A DNA stretch of 64,000 nucleotides, taken from the NCBI GenBank assembly GCA_002304505.1, contig NCEH01000030.1:1-64000 (forward strand). Direction: 5' to 3'. The notes below the pieces were generated by a model. It had not been told where the DNA came from and searched no databases. It saw only the letters and a program-made list of their open reading frames with translations. Positions 37,721 through 46,904 of this stretch are shown one piece after another. The DNA is from Rhizobiales bacterium 32-66-11. Its GTDB lineage: Bacteria > Pseudomonadota > Alphaproteobacteria > Rhizobiales > Xanthobacteraceae. The position numbers were made by a program, and so were the translations under genes. The stretch's first letter is position 1, and the number at the start of each line of letters is the position of its first letter.

Positions 37721-39097
37721 ATGAATGTGAACGTGAACTCTCTGCAGGCGCGCGATATCGCCAACATCCTGCATCCCTATACCAATGCGGCGACCCACGC
37801 GAAGGACGGGCCATTGGTGATCGCGCGCGGCGATGGAATCTGCGTCATCGACGACGACGGCAACCGCTACATCGAGGGGCTGGGCGGATTGTTCTGCGCC
37901 TCTCTCGGCTTCAGCGAGCAGCGCCTGGTGGACGCGGCGATCCGTCAGATGCGCGCGCTTCCCTTCTACCACACGTTCGGCGGCAAATCGCACGAGGCGG
38001 GGATCGAGCTCGCCGAGCGGCTCATCAAGCTGGCGCCCGTGCCGATGTCGAAGGTATTCTTCGCCAATTCCGGCTCGGAAGCCAACGATACGGCCATCAA
38101 GCTCATCTGGTATTATCACAACGCCATCGGTAAGCCCGAGAAGAAGAAGATCATTTCGCGGGTGCGCGCCTATCACGGCGTCACCGTCGCCACCGCCAGC
38201 CTCACCGGCTTGCCGAACAATCACCGGGATTTCGATCTGCCCATTGCCGGCATCCTCCACACCGATTGCCCGAGCTTCTATCGCTACGGCCTGCCCGGCG
38301 AAACGGAGGAGGCGTTCGCGACGCGCTGAGCGGTCTCCCTCGAACAGCTCATCCTGGACGAGGGGCCGGAGACGATCGCCGCCTTCTTCGCCGAGCCTCT
38401 GATGGCATCCGGCGGCAGCATCGTTCCTCCCGCCACCTATTATGAGAAGATCCAGGCGGTCCTGCAGAAATACGATGTCCTGCTCATCGCCGACGAGGTC
38501 ATCTGCGGCTTTGGGCGCCTGGGCGCCATGTTCGGCTCGGAGACCTTCGGACTCAAGCCCGATATGATCTCGATGGCCAAGCAGTTGTCGGCCGCCTACA
38601 TGCCCATCTCCGCGCTCATGGTGAACGAGAAAATCTACCGTGCCGTGGTGTCGGAGAGCGAAAAGATCGGCACCTTCGGCCATGGCTTCACCTATGGCGG
38701 CCACCCGGTCCCCGCGGCCGTGGCCCTGGAGACGCTGAAGATCTACGAGGAGCGCGACATCGTCGGCCATGTGCAAGAGGTCATGCCGGTGTTCCAGCAG
38801 CGCCTGCGCGCCTTTGCAAGCCACCCCCTGGTGGGCGAGGCGCGCGGCGTCGGGCTCATCGGCGCGCTGGAGATCGTCAAGGACAAGCAGACCAGGGAGA
38901 CGTTCGATCCTGCGCTTGGCGTCGCCGCTCATGTGGGGCGGCGCGCACAGGCCCACGGCGTCATTATCCGGGCCCTCGGGGACACCGTGAACTTGTGCCC
39001 GCCGCTCATCATCACCGAGAGCGAGATCGAAGACCTGATGGCGCGCATCAAGCGCGCGCTCGACGACACCTGGGATTGGGTGAAGACCCAAGGCTAA
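37721..39097 (+). pseudogene. class III aminotransferase interrupted by an in-frame TGA
   Basis: The start is ATG 37721 with GCGGGAG upstream. The first 202 codons (RYIEGLGGLFCASLGFSE, FFANSGSEANDTAIKL, SRVRAYHGVT) lead into TGA at 38327-38329. The very same frame continues without loss: AVSLEQLILDEGPETIAAFF, IADEVICGFGRLG, SMAKQLSAAYMPISA with the PLP lysine, to TAA 39097. So the full frame is 458 codons, family-typical, and a single nonsense change such as CGA to TGA would explain it. Family members transfer amino groups from omega-amino acids or polyamines to pyruvate. The gene is followed at once by a GGT-family gene. Confidence 0.85.
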
Positions 39098-39185
39098 GCG
39101 CCGGCTTCGGCCGGCCGAATGTCCGCCGGGCGCCGCGGTGCCCGATCCGCCCCTTTCATCGACACTCACGACAAAACGGCATCCC

Positions 39186-40778
39186 ATGAGAGACTTCGAA
39201 GCTGGTGGCCGCTCCCTCGCCGTCGGGCGCAAGGGGATGGCGGCGACATCCCATCCCGATGCCACCTTGACGGCGGTGGAGATCCTCAAGGCCGGCGGCA
39301 ACGCCATGGATGCGGCGATCGCCGCCTGTGCCGTGCAAAGCGTCGTCGAAGCCGGATCGACCGGCATCGGCGGCGACTGCTTCGTGCTCTATTCGCAAAA
39401 GGGCTCGACCAACGTCATCGGCTATAATGGTTCCGGCCGCACGCCATCCGCCGCGACGTTCGACTGGTATCGGCAGAACGCAATGACAGCGATCGAGCGC
39501 CAGTCGCCCCATGCGGTGACCGTGCCGGGCGCTGTGGAAGCCTGGGCCCGCCTTCTCGCCGACCACGGCCGCATGAGCCTTGCAGAGGTGCTCGCCCCCG
39601 CCATCGGGATGGCACGGGACGGCTATGGCATCACCCCACGGGTCGCCTTCGACATCGGCTTCCAGCTCGATCTGCTGCGCCGCGATCCGACAACGCGCCG
39701 GATCTTCCTCGACCGCGACGTCGCGCCGGCGGTGGGCAGCGTCCAGCGGCAGCCGGAGCTTGCCGACACGCTGGAGGCCATCGGGCGGGAGGGACCGGAT
39801 GCCTTCTATCGCGGTGCCATCGCCGAGGACATGGTGACGTTCCTGCGCTCCGTCGGCGGCCTCCACACCAAAGAGGATTTTGCGAACACCGCAGGGGAAT
39901 ATGTGACACCGGTCACCACCACCTTCCGCGGCCGCACCATCTATGAGTGCCCGCCCAACGGCCAGGGCGTGATCGCGCTTTTGATTCTGAACATCCTGCA
40001 GCGTCTCGAACGCAAGCCCGACCCCCTCGACATCGACAATCTGGTGGCCGAAGTGGAAGCCACCCGGCTCGCCTATGCGGCACGCAATGCCTATATCGCC
40101 GACCAGCGCACCGCCCACGTGCCAGTGGACTATCTCCTCTCCGACACGCTCGCCGACGCGCTCGCCGCGCGCATCGATACGGCATCCGCCATGCCGGAGA
40201 TGCCGGTGTTCGACACGGTGGAGCACAAGGACACGGTCTATATCTCGGTGGTCGATGGCGAGCGCAACGTCGTCTCTTTCATCAATTCCATCTTCCACCC
40301 CTATGGGGCGGTGCTGATGGCGCCCAAGTCGGGTGTCCTGTTCCACAATCGCGGCCAGAGCTTTTCGCTGCAGGACGGCCATCCCAATGCCATCGGCCCG
40401 AACAAGCGCCCCATGCACACCATCATCCCGGGGATGGTGGCCGAGGGCGGCCGGGTTTCGATGTCGTTCGGCGTCATGGGAGGCCATTATCAGGCCGCGG
40501 GCCACGCCGCGTTTCTGACGAAGGTGCTCTGGCACGAATTGGACCTGCAAAGCGCCATCGACCTGCCCCGGCTTTTCCCCCAGATGGGCACGGGAACGGT
40601 CGAGATGGAAGCGCGGCTGCGTGCGACGGTGGGTGCCGAATTCGAGCGGCGCGGCTTTGGCGTCTGCCCGCCGCGATCGCCCATCGGCGGCGCGCAGGCG
40701 ATCACGATCGATTGGGAGGCTGGCACTCTGCTTGGCGGCTCCGACCCACGCAAGGACGGCTGTGCCCTCGGGTATTGA
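39186..40778 (+). CDS. gamma-glutamyltransferase family protein
   Basis: A 530-residue Ntn-hydrolase precursor of the GGT/cephalosporin acylase family. NAMDAAIAACAVQSVVE and GIGGDCFVL are family signatures. The expected autocleavage threonine is in HKDTVYISVVDGERNVVSF, giving a small subunit of ~190 residues, with FINSIFHPYGA and MGGHYQAAGH further on. No signal peptide is seen, unlike classical periplasmic GGT. It lies downstream of the aminotransferase and is presumably co-transcribed. It may remove a gamma-glutamyl or acyl group from the imported compound or its amine. Confidence 0.88.
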   Translation: MRDFEAGGRSLAVGRKGMAATSHPDATLTAVEILKAGGNAMDAAIAACAVQSVVEAGSTGIGGDCFVLYSQKGSTNVIGYNGSGRTPSAATFDWYRQNAMTAIERQSPHAVTVPGAVEAWARLLADHGRMSLAEVLAPAIGMARDGYGITPRVAFDIGFQLDLLRRDPTTRRIFLDRDVAPAVGSVQRQPELADTLEAIGREGPDAFYRGAIAEDMVTFLRSVGGLHTKEDFANTAGEYVTPVTTTFRGRTIYECPPNGQGVIALLILNILQRLERKPDPLDIDNLVAEVEATRLAYAARNAYIADQRTAHVPVDYLLSDTLADALAARIDTASAMPEMPVFDTVEHKDTVYISVVDGERNVVSFINSIFHPYGAVLMAPKSGVLFHNRGQSFSLQDGHPNAIGPNKRPMHTIIPGMVAEGGRVSMSFGVMGGHYQAAGHAAFLTKVLWHELDLQSAIDLPRLFPQMGTGTVEMEARLRATVGAEFERRGFGVCPPRSPIGGAQAITIDWEAGTLLGGSDPRKDGCALGY

Positions 40779-41616
40779 GGGGAGCGCGGACGCGGACCGC
40801 GGACTCCTGGTCAGTCTGAAGGGTATTTGTCCCGCGTCGCAGATCGCAGCCCTCTTGCGATCTCGGCGCGACCGCCGGCGTCACCCCCCAAAGCAATGTG
40901 GTGACCGGTTGGGCAGCTAGTCGCGCTGGAATTGGACCATGAGCGCTGGATACTTGACTGAGCGTCAGATCGAAATCTTAAAGTCCCTTTGAGATAAAGC
41001 TGATGAAGGAACCAAACAGCTTTTGGGACAAGCTATTGGCGGTACCTTACCCAGCATTCGCGACCGCCCAATAGCTTTTGTCGAAGACGTTCTCGACGGC
41101 GAAGCGCAAGGTGAGAAGATTGCCAAGGGCGTCTAGAAAACTCGGCGCGGTTCAATACATTTTGCGACTCCTTTCGAGCGGGTCGGTCGCGGTGTTCTCG
41201 CGAAAAGGGAAATGAGGTTTTCAAGCAATCTTCGATTTGCGACGGTCGAATGGAGATGGCCGAATGGAAGAGTGGTGCGGACCTACAGCGGTGCCGCGGA
41301 GGTCCGGCGCGTAAACGAGGACCTCGGCAATTGCCTGCATCTCTGCCTGGCTTCGTCTTCGATAGCCGGCCAGCGGCCGGCAACTGTGAGCATCGCTTCC
41401 CCCAGCCCGCAGGTTGGACGGGGTCCGGCGGGAGTGCAGGTCGCCAAAATGCACGGCGACCTATGACATGCAATCGAATGGCATTACCGAGCACCCAGCC
41501 CCGACCTTAACCGCCAGCAATATCGGCAGTACGTGAGGCCGACTTGCGCTTTGCGTGGCGCGGCATCAAGTTAGGCCCATCTGCGAGCATCAGCTGGCTT
41601 GTGAACGGGGATACGA
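40779..41616. other. 838-bp non-coding stretch with a receptor remnant
   Basis: No intact gene is present between the GGT-family gene and the chemosensory operon. A short TonB-dependent-receptor C-terminal fragment lies on the minus strand at 41047-41139 (listed separately). A tiny plus-strand frame at 40938 (MSAGYLTERQIEILKSL) stops after 17 codons. The promoter of the chemosensory operon must lie near the right end, but I see no convincing -35/-10 pair. Confidence 0.6.
41047..41139 (-). pseudogene. C-terminal fragment of a TonB-dependent receptor
   Basis: The minus strand reads LTLRFAVENVFDKSYWAVAN in a clean GC-rich codon pattern, matching the second-last strand of TonB-dependent siderophore receptors (usual form NLFDKxYW). 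It ends at TAA and has a TGA five codons upstream of the matching part. Everything else of the receptor is gone. Confidence 0.6.
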
Positions 41617-43548
41617 ATGGCCCTCGTAAAGACGACGGACCTCGCTAGGCGGCGTGCTGCCCCGGTAACGGAAGACCCCGAGACGCGGGGTTCGACAAAT
41701 AAGACCGTCGCAAATCGCCGCTCGCAGGAGCGCTCGCGCGTGCGCCAGCAAAAAGCCGCCGAACGCATCGGTGCAGCCACCGAACAGCTCGCGAGCGGAA
41801 TGACCGAAGCTGCAGCCGCCGCCGAGGAACTTCGGAGGTCTCTTGAGGCGATTTCGACGGGCGCGGAGGAGGCCGCCGGCGCAGCACAGGAATCCCTCGC
41901 AGCTAGCGGAACCTTGAGCGCAACCTTTTCGCAGGCGCGCAACCAGGCGGAAGCGGTGCGACGTAAGATCGCCGACCTCCAGGTTGCCTTGCTGGAATGC
42001 GCCACGCAGCTGGACGACGCGGGCGTGTCGGTTCAGAGCGCAGCCACGCGCCAGCTTGCCTCGGTCGACGTCATTGTCCGGCTCGAGAAGCAGGCGGTCG
42101 ACATTGGCGCCACCACCCAGATGGTGGCCGATATCTCCGACCGCACCAACCTTTTGGCGCTGAATGCCGCGATCGAGGCGGCCCGCGCCGGAGACGTTGG
42201 CAAGGGCTTTGCCGTGGTTGCGGATGAGGTGCGGGCCCTCGCCGAGGTCACCGAGCGCACTGCGCGCGAAATCGAGGACCAGTCCGGCAGCATTGAGCGG
42301 GAGGTGAATGCGCTCGCCGAGCAGATCCGCGGGGCCGCCGAGGCCGCGCGCAAGCAGTCCCAGGCGTCGGCTGCGATCAGCATCGATCTGACGGCTTTGC
42401 GGACCGATCTGTCAGCTCTGGCCGAGGGGAGCCAGACCATCCTGACCGCCGCCGTAGAGGCCGACATGGCGGTCCGCGAGGCGAACCGCGGCGCTGAGCT
42501 GGTCGCGAGCGCCGCCGAGGAGCAATCGGCGGCGGCAGCGCAGGCGCAGCGCGCGGTGCAGCAGCAGAGCCAGGCACTGGAGCTCAGCCAGGAGGCCGCT
42601 CAGGCTTTGGCGGGCCTCGCCGAAGACCTCCAGAGCGCCGGGCGTGTCGCGACCGGAAGCGAACAGCTCAGCGCCGCTGCGGAACAATTGTCGGCCACGG
42701 TGCAGGAGCTTTCAGGCGCCGCCGGAGAAATCCTGATCGCCATCGACCAGATCGGACGCGGCGCGCAGGCGCAGGCTGCCGCCACCCAGCAGACAAGCGC
42801 CGCGCTCGGGCAGATCGAGCGGAACGCCAACCGGACACGCGCGGTGGTGCAGGAATCGGCGGGCCTGACCAGCAGCGTGGCACAGGTGCTGGTCGGGATC
42901 GGCGCGGCCCTTGCTGCGGTCGGCGACGGGTTTACGACCGGGATCGAGGAGACCCACGGCTCGCTCGCCGTTCTCGAAAAGCTCGAAGACATCTCGCGCA
43001 AGATCGAGAGAAGCATCGACCGCATCGTCCTTGTGGCGCTGCAAACCAACATGCTGTCGGTGAGCGGTTCGGTCGAGGCCGCGCGGTCGGGTGATGCCGG
43101 TCGGGGATTCGCACATGTATCGGCAGAAATCCGCAAGCTGGCGCAGGATAGCGCGGACAACATCGAAGGCGTCAAAGACGTCGTCCGGGTCATGCAGTTG
43201 CAGATCGCGTCCGTGAGGCGCGATCTCGAGCTTGTGCTCGCAAATTCGGAGGCCGAGCGGGCCAAGAACACCCTCATCGCCGAGCGCATGAAGCTCACTG
43301 CCGCTGACGTTGCTGACATCGGCCGGGGGAACCACGGTCTACTTGCTGGGATCGAGGCTGCGCTGGCGGCCGTGCGCGAAGTCCAGGAGGGCGCGGAGCA
43401 GATCGCCGCAGCGGCGCAGGAGGCAAGCTCGGCCGGAGCCGCGTCCGCACTTGCGGCGCGGGAGCAGGCGCGTAGTGCCGAGGACCTTGCTGCGGCAATC
43501 GAGGAGATCGCCTCGCTTGCCGACGAGTTGCAATTGGCCGGCACCTGA
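41617..43548 (+). CDS. soluble methyl-accepting chemotaxis protein with two signalling-tip regions
   Basis: The 643-residue protein is almost entirely alpha-helical coiled coil, rich in Ala, Glu and Gln. There is no membrane helix and no recognisable sensory domain; residues 1-45 are basic and disordered. A standard receptor hairpin tip ([19 protein letters not shown], then [16 protein letters not shown]) lies at residues ~171-210. A second, diverged tip ([35 protein letters not shown]) lies at ~471-510. So it looks like two fused signalling hairpins. No C-terminal CheR-docking pentapeptide is seen. It heads the chemosensory operon and should bind CheA/CheW in the cytoplasm. Confidence 0.88.
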   Translation: MALVKTTDLARRRAAPVTEDPETRGSTNKTVANRRSQERSRVRQQKAAERIGAATEQLASGMTEAAAAAEELRRSLEAISTGAEEAAGAAQESLAASGTLSATFSQARNQAEAVRRKIADLQVALLECATQLDDAGVSVQSAATRQLASVDVIVRLEKQAVDIGATTQMVADISDRTNLLALNAAIEAARAGDVGKGFAVVADEVRALAEVTERTAREIEDQSGSIEREVNALAEQIRGAAEAARKQSQASAAISIDLTALRTDLSALAEGSQTILTAAVEADMAVREANRGAELVASAAEEQSAAAAQAQRAVQQQSQALELSQEAAQALAGLAEDLQSAGRVATGSEQLSAAAEQLSATVQELSGAAGEILIAIDQIGRGAQAQAAATQQTSAALGQIERNANRTRAVVQESAGLTSSVAQVLVGIGAALAAVGDGFTTGIEETHGSLAVLEKLEDISRKIERSIDRIVLVALQTNMLSVSGSVEAARSGDAGRGFAHVSAEIRKLAQDSADNIEGVKDVVRVMQLQIASVRRDLELVLANSEAERAKNTLIAERMKLTAADVADIGRGNHGLLAGIEAALAAVREVQEGAEQIAAAAQEASSAGAASALAAREQARSAEDLAAAIEEIASLADELQLAGT

Positions 43549-43553
43549 CGCAG

Positions 43554-44975
43554 ATGGAAAACGCTCCCCAATGCGGCGACGGCGAACAGCAACTGGCCTT
43601 CCTCGTGGCCGGAAAATCCTATTGTGTTCCCGCGAGGCGCGTCCTGGAAATCGGCCGCAAGCCGGTGCTGACGCGAGTCCCCAATGCGCCTTCCTCGCTC
43701 GCCGGCCTGATGAATTTCCACGGCGCTGCCATTCCCGTTGTGCGGCTGGCCGTTCTGCTGAAGGAGTCGGAGGACGAGCCGGTCTCGCCGGATCTCAACG
43801 TGATTGTCTATGACGACCAAACCCCCGTCGCCCTGTTGGTCGATGGCGTTCAGCGGTTGAACGAGGCGGCGGCCTCAACGGCGAGACTGCTGGATATAGC
43901 AGGGCTTCTCGCTGCCAGGTTCGTTGAGGCCACCCCCGGCACGCGGCGGGCGGCTTTGAAGCAAGCGCTTGCCGGGCAGCCAGCGGCGAACGAGCCGGAG
44001 CGCCCGCTTGTGGCGTTCTCGGTCGCGGGACAGAGCTTCGCACTGCCGCTTGATAACGTCGCTGAAGTGCTGCGTGTGCCCGAGGATGTGACCAGCATGC
44101 CGCGCAGCGAAGCCATCGTCATCGGCATGTGGGAACTGCGCGACGAGGTGATCCCGCTGATCTCGCTCGCTGGTCTGCTCGGCCTTCAGGGACGCGCTGG
44201 CACACGCCAGCACATCATCGTCACCGAGCTGGACACAGCCCGCATCGGGCTCGTTGCGGAGGAGATTCACGGCGTCGTCCGCATCCCGGAGGGCGCGATA
44301 GGGCCGGTTCCGGCAATTCTCCAGCGCGGCGAAGGCGATGCGGAGATAGAGGCCATTGCGCGCAGCAGCGGGCCTCGCCCCCTTATCTCTATCCTTTCAC
44401 CGCAACGATTGTTCGGTAGCCGCGTTATCGCTGGGGCAATTAGCAGCCGGAGGATGGAAAGCCCAGATATGCTGGACAACGAAAAAGCCGATGCCCAGCA
44501 GCGCTTCATCGTCTTCAGGATCGGTGACGATGTGCTTGGTCTTCCGATCGGTGCGGTCGATGAGATTGCGCAGCTTCCTGACGCCATCACAAGGGTTCCG
44601 AACGCGCCGGATTTCATCGCCGGGGTGATCAATCTGCGTGGCTCAGCTCTGCCGGTGATCGATCAGCGGGTTCGCTTCGACGCAGCCCCGGCCAAGGGCG
44701 CCAAGCGGCCGCGCCTCATCGTCTTGACCATCGAACATCTGAGGGCCGGATTCATCGTTGATTCGGTGACGGAGATCATCTCGGTGCCCACGGCTGCGAT
44801 ATCGCAGGCGCCAAACTTGCCCGGCGACGGCGCACAGGTGTTCGACCGCGTCGTTGCGCGTGACGAGACGGGCGCGATGATCTTGCTGATCGACCCAAAG
44901 CAACTTCTGAACAAGGCGGAGCAGGACCTGCTCGATCGCTTTAAGACTGAACCGGAATCGGCGCTCCAGCCGTGA
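43554..44975 (+). CDS. cheW: CheW-like adaptor with three tandem CheW domains
   Basis: The 473-residue protein carries three CheW repeats, at about 12-140, 150-300 and 320-460. Each has the CheW core: LAFLVAGKSYCVPARRVLEI with VPNAPSSLAGLMNFHG; VAFSVAGQSFALPLDNVAEV with IGMWELRDEVIPL; and FIVFRIGDDVLGLPIGAVDEI with VPNAPDFIAGVINLRG. Most CheW proteins have one domain. A three-domain adaptor could bridge several receptors or CheA units. The start is ATG 43554, 5 nt after the receptor gene. It overlaps cheB by GTGA. Confidence 0.9.
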   Translation: MENAPQCGDGEQQLAFLVAGKSYCVPARRVLEIGRKPVLTRVPNAPSSLAGLMNFHGAAIPVVRLAVLLKESEDEPVSPDLNVIVYDDQTPVALLVDGVQRLNEAAASTARLLDIAGLLAARFVEATPGTRRAALKQALAGQPAANEPERPLVAFSVAGQSFALPLDNVAEVLRVPEDVTSMPRSEAIVIGMWELRDEVIPLISLAGLLGLQGRAGTRQHIIVTELDTARIGLVAEEIHGVVRIPEGAIGPVPAILQRGEGDAEIEAIARSSGPRPLISILSPQRLFGSRVIAGAISSRRMESPDMLDNEKADAQQRFIVFRIGDDVLGLPIGAVDEIAQLPDAITRVPNAPDFIAGVINLRGSALPVIDQRVRFDAAPAKGAKRPRLIVLTIEHLRAGFIVDSVTEIISVPTAAISQAPNLPGDGAQVFDRVVARDETGAMILLIDPKQLLNKAEQDLLDRFKTEPESALQP

Positions 44976-46069
44976 TCCGACTGCTTGTTGTCGACGATTC
45001 CGCTCTCATGCGGCGATTTCTCGGGCGTATTTTCCGTGCGGAGCCCGATTTCGAGGTCGATTTCGCCCGCGATGGCGTAGAGGCGCTGGCCAAGGTCGCC
45101 AGCTTCCAGCCCCATGTTGTGACGCTGGATGTCGAGATGCCCAATATGAACGGTCTGGCTTGCCTCGACCGTATCATGGTGGAGCACCCCCGCCCGATTG
45201 TCATGGTGTCGGCCCTGACCGAACATGGCGCCGAGGAGACACTCCGCGCAATTGAACTTGGCGCGGTGGACTTCATCCCCAAGCCGCAGGGGACGATTTC
45301 CCTGCATGCGGACGAGCTTACGCCCATGATCGTCGAGCGCGTGCGGGCGGCCGCTGCAGTGAGGATCAGCGGTAGCCGCAGGCTGGTCGACCGGATACGC
45401 TTTCGCTCAAGCGCTTCCGCCCAATCGTACGCCGAGCCGTCGTCCAAGAGCACGAGACCGAATGCGAGTCTTCCCCCCAATTGCGTGGTACTGATCGGTA
45501 CCTCGACCGGAGGGCCGCCGGCGCTCGACGCCGTGCTGTCGGACCTGCCGGAAAATTTCCCCTGGCCGATCCTCGTGGCCCAGCATATGCCGGCCTCATT
45601 CACCGGTCCGCTGTCCCGCAGGCTCGATAAGCTGTGCCGGATCCGGGCGGTCGAGGTCACCAGGCCGATGCCGGTCGTGGCCGGCACAATTTACATCGGC
45701 AGGGGAGACGCGGACCTGCTACTGGTGCGGCGGGAAAAGCGGCTCTTTGCCATCGCAACGCCTCCCGACCCGGAGCATCGCTGGCACCCGAGCGTGGATC
45801 GGCTGGTGCGCAGCGCCATGGAGCAACTGCCGCCACACAGCCTTGTCGGCATCCTGATGACCGGCATGGGCAACGACGGAGCGGCTGCGATGACCGACCT
45901 GCGCGCCGCAGGGGGATTTACCATAGCTGAGGCAAAGCAAAGCGCGGTGGTCTGGGGCATGCCCGGCGAACTGGTGAAGCTCGGGGGGGCCGAGGAAACC
46001 CTACCTCTGCCTCGCATCGGAGAGCGCCTGCTGGAACTGAGCTCGCGCCATCGAGACCGGGATGCGTGA
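44972..46069 (+). CDS. cheB: chemotaxis protein-glutamate methylesterase/deamidase CheB
   Basis: The 365-residue protein joins a receiver domain (Asp53 in TLDVEMPNMNG, with VVDDS acidic pair) to a methylesterase domain with the catalytic triad Ser178 (GTSTGGPPAL), His205 (AQHMPASF) and Asp302 (MGNDGAAAM). The linker is ~45 residues, Ser-rich. GTG 44972 overlaps the CheW stop. CheB removes methyl groups from receptor glutamates when phosphorylated by CheA, giving adaptation. Confidence 0.93.
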   Translation: MIRLLVVDDSALMRRFLGRIFRAEPDFEVDFARDGVEALAKVASFQPHVVTLDVEMPNMNGLACLDRIMVEHPRPIVMVSALTEHGAEETLRAIELGAVDFIPKPQGTISLHADELTPMIVERVRAAAAVRISGSRRLVDRIRFRSSASAQSYAEPSSKSTRPNASLPPNCVVLIGTSTGGPPALDAVLSDLPENFPWPILVAQHMPASFTGPLSRRLDKLCRIRAVEVTRPMPVVAGTIYIGRGDADLLLVRREKRLFAIATPPDPEHRWHPSVDRLVRSAMEQLPPHSLVGILMTGMGNDGAAAMTDLRAAGGFTIAEAKQSAVVWGMPGELVKLGGAEETLPLPRIGERLLELSSRHRDRDA

Positions 46070-46904
46070 CCCTCCCAAATACCTCTCGGCGGGGGACCTC
46101 CTGCGCTTGTGCGATTTTCTGTACCGGCGCACCGGAATGCTGTTTGGCGAGACCAAGAGGTACTACATCGACAGGCGCGTTGCGGACCGCGTTTCAGCCA
46201 CCGGCTCACCCTCGTTCGGTGCCTATTTTAGTCTGCTGCTCGCCGACCCCGCCGAGGCCGAAAATCTCATCAACAGCTTCACCATCAACGAGACCTACTT
46301 TTATCGCGAGGAGCACCAGCTTCGCTGCCTGAGCCGCTCGCTCCTGCCGGACATCATCCAGCGACGGCGGCCGGGGGATCGGATCCGCATATGGTCGGTT
46401 CCCTGCTCGACGGGCGAGGAGCCCTATTCCATCGCCATGTGGCTGTTGGAGAACTGGCGCCTCGTGGACGCATACCATGTGGAGATCGTCGGCTCCGATA
46501 TCGACAGCACGGCGCTGAAAGACGCGGCCTACGGCGAGTACGGCGCGCGCGCGCTCTCGCGCCTTTCCCCGGAACTGCGTGACCGCTATTTTGAGCCCCT
46601 TGGCGACGAGCGTTGGCGCATTATTCAGGATCTGCGTGAATCCGTGACCTTCCGGCAGGCGAATCTGGTTGATCGGGCAAGCATGGCGCAGGTCGACCCC
46701 TTCGACATCATTTTCTGCCGCAACGTATTGATCTATTTTGATGAAGATGCGCGCAGGCGCACCGTTGCCAACCTCCACTCGGCGCTGTCACCGGGTGGCT
46801 ACATCTGCCTCGGGCACACGGAATCGATGAGTCGAATCTCCGAGAGTTTTGATGTGCTACGCTTTGAGGATGCCGTCGTTTATCAGCGCCGTCAGGAGAG
46901 CTAA
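46062..46904 (+). CDS. cheR: chemotaxis protein methyltransferase CheR
   Basis: A 280-residue CheR: an N-terminal helical domain (FLYRRTGMLFGETKRYYIDR), then SFTINETYFYRE, the SAM motif WSVPCSTGEEPYSIAM and FDIIFCRNVLIYFDEDARR. It methylates receptor glutamates with SAM. The start ATG 46062 overlaps cheB by 8 nt. The partner receptor in this operon lacks a docking pentapeptide, so CheR probably acts without tethering. Confidence 0.93.
   Translation: MRDPPKYLSAGDLLRLCDFLYRRTGMLFGETKRYYIDRRVADRVSATGSPSFGAYFSLLLADPAEAENLINSFTINETYFYREEHQLRCLSRSLLPDIIQRRRPGDRIRIWSVPCSTGEEPYSIAMWLLENWRLVDAYHVEIVGSDIDSTALKDAAYGEYGARALSRLSPELRDRYFEPLGDERWRIIQDLRESVTFRQANLVDRASMAQVDPFDIIFCRNVLIYFDEDARRRTVANLHSALSPGGYICLGHTESMSRISESFDVLRFEDAVVYQRRQES

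Noticed and set aside
40938..41134. Plus-strand reading MSAGYLTERQIEILKSL, then TGA, then a further coherent frame to 41134
   Set aside because: The same DNA on the minus strand encodes a receptor fragment with much better codon use and a recognisable motif. The plus-strand frame has a stop after 17 codons.
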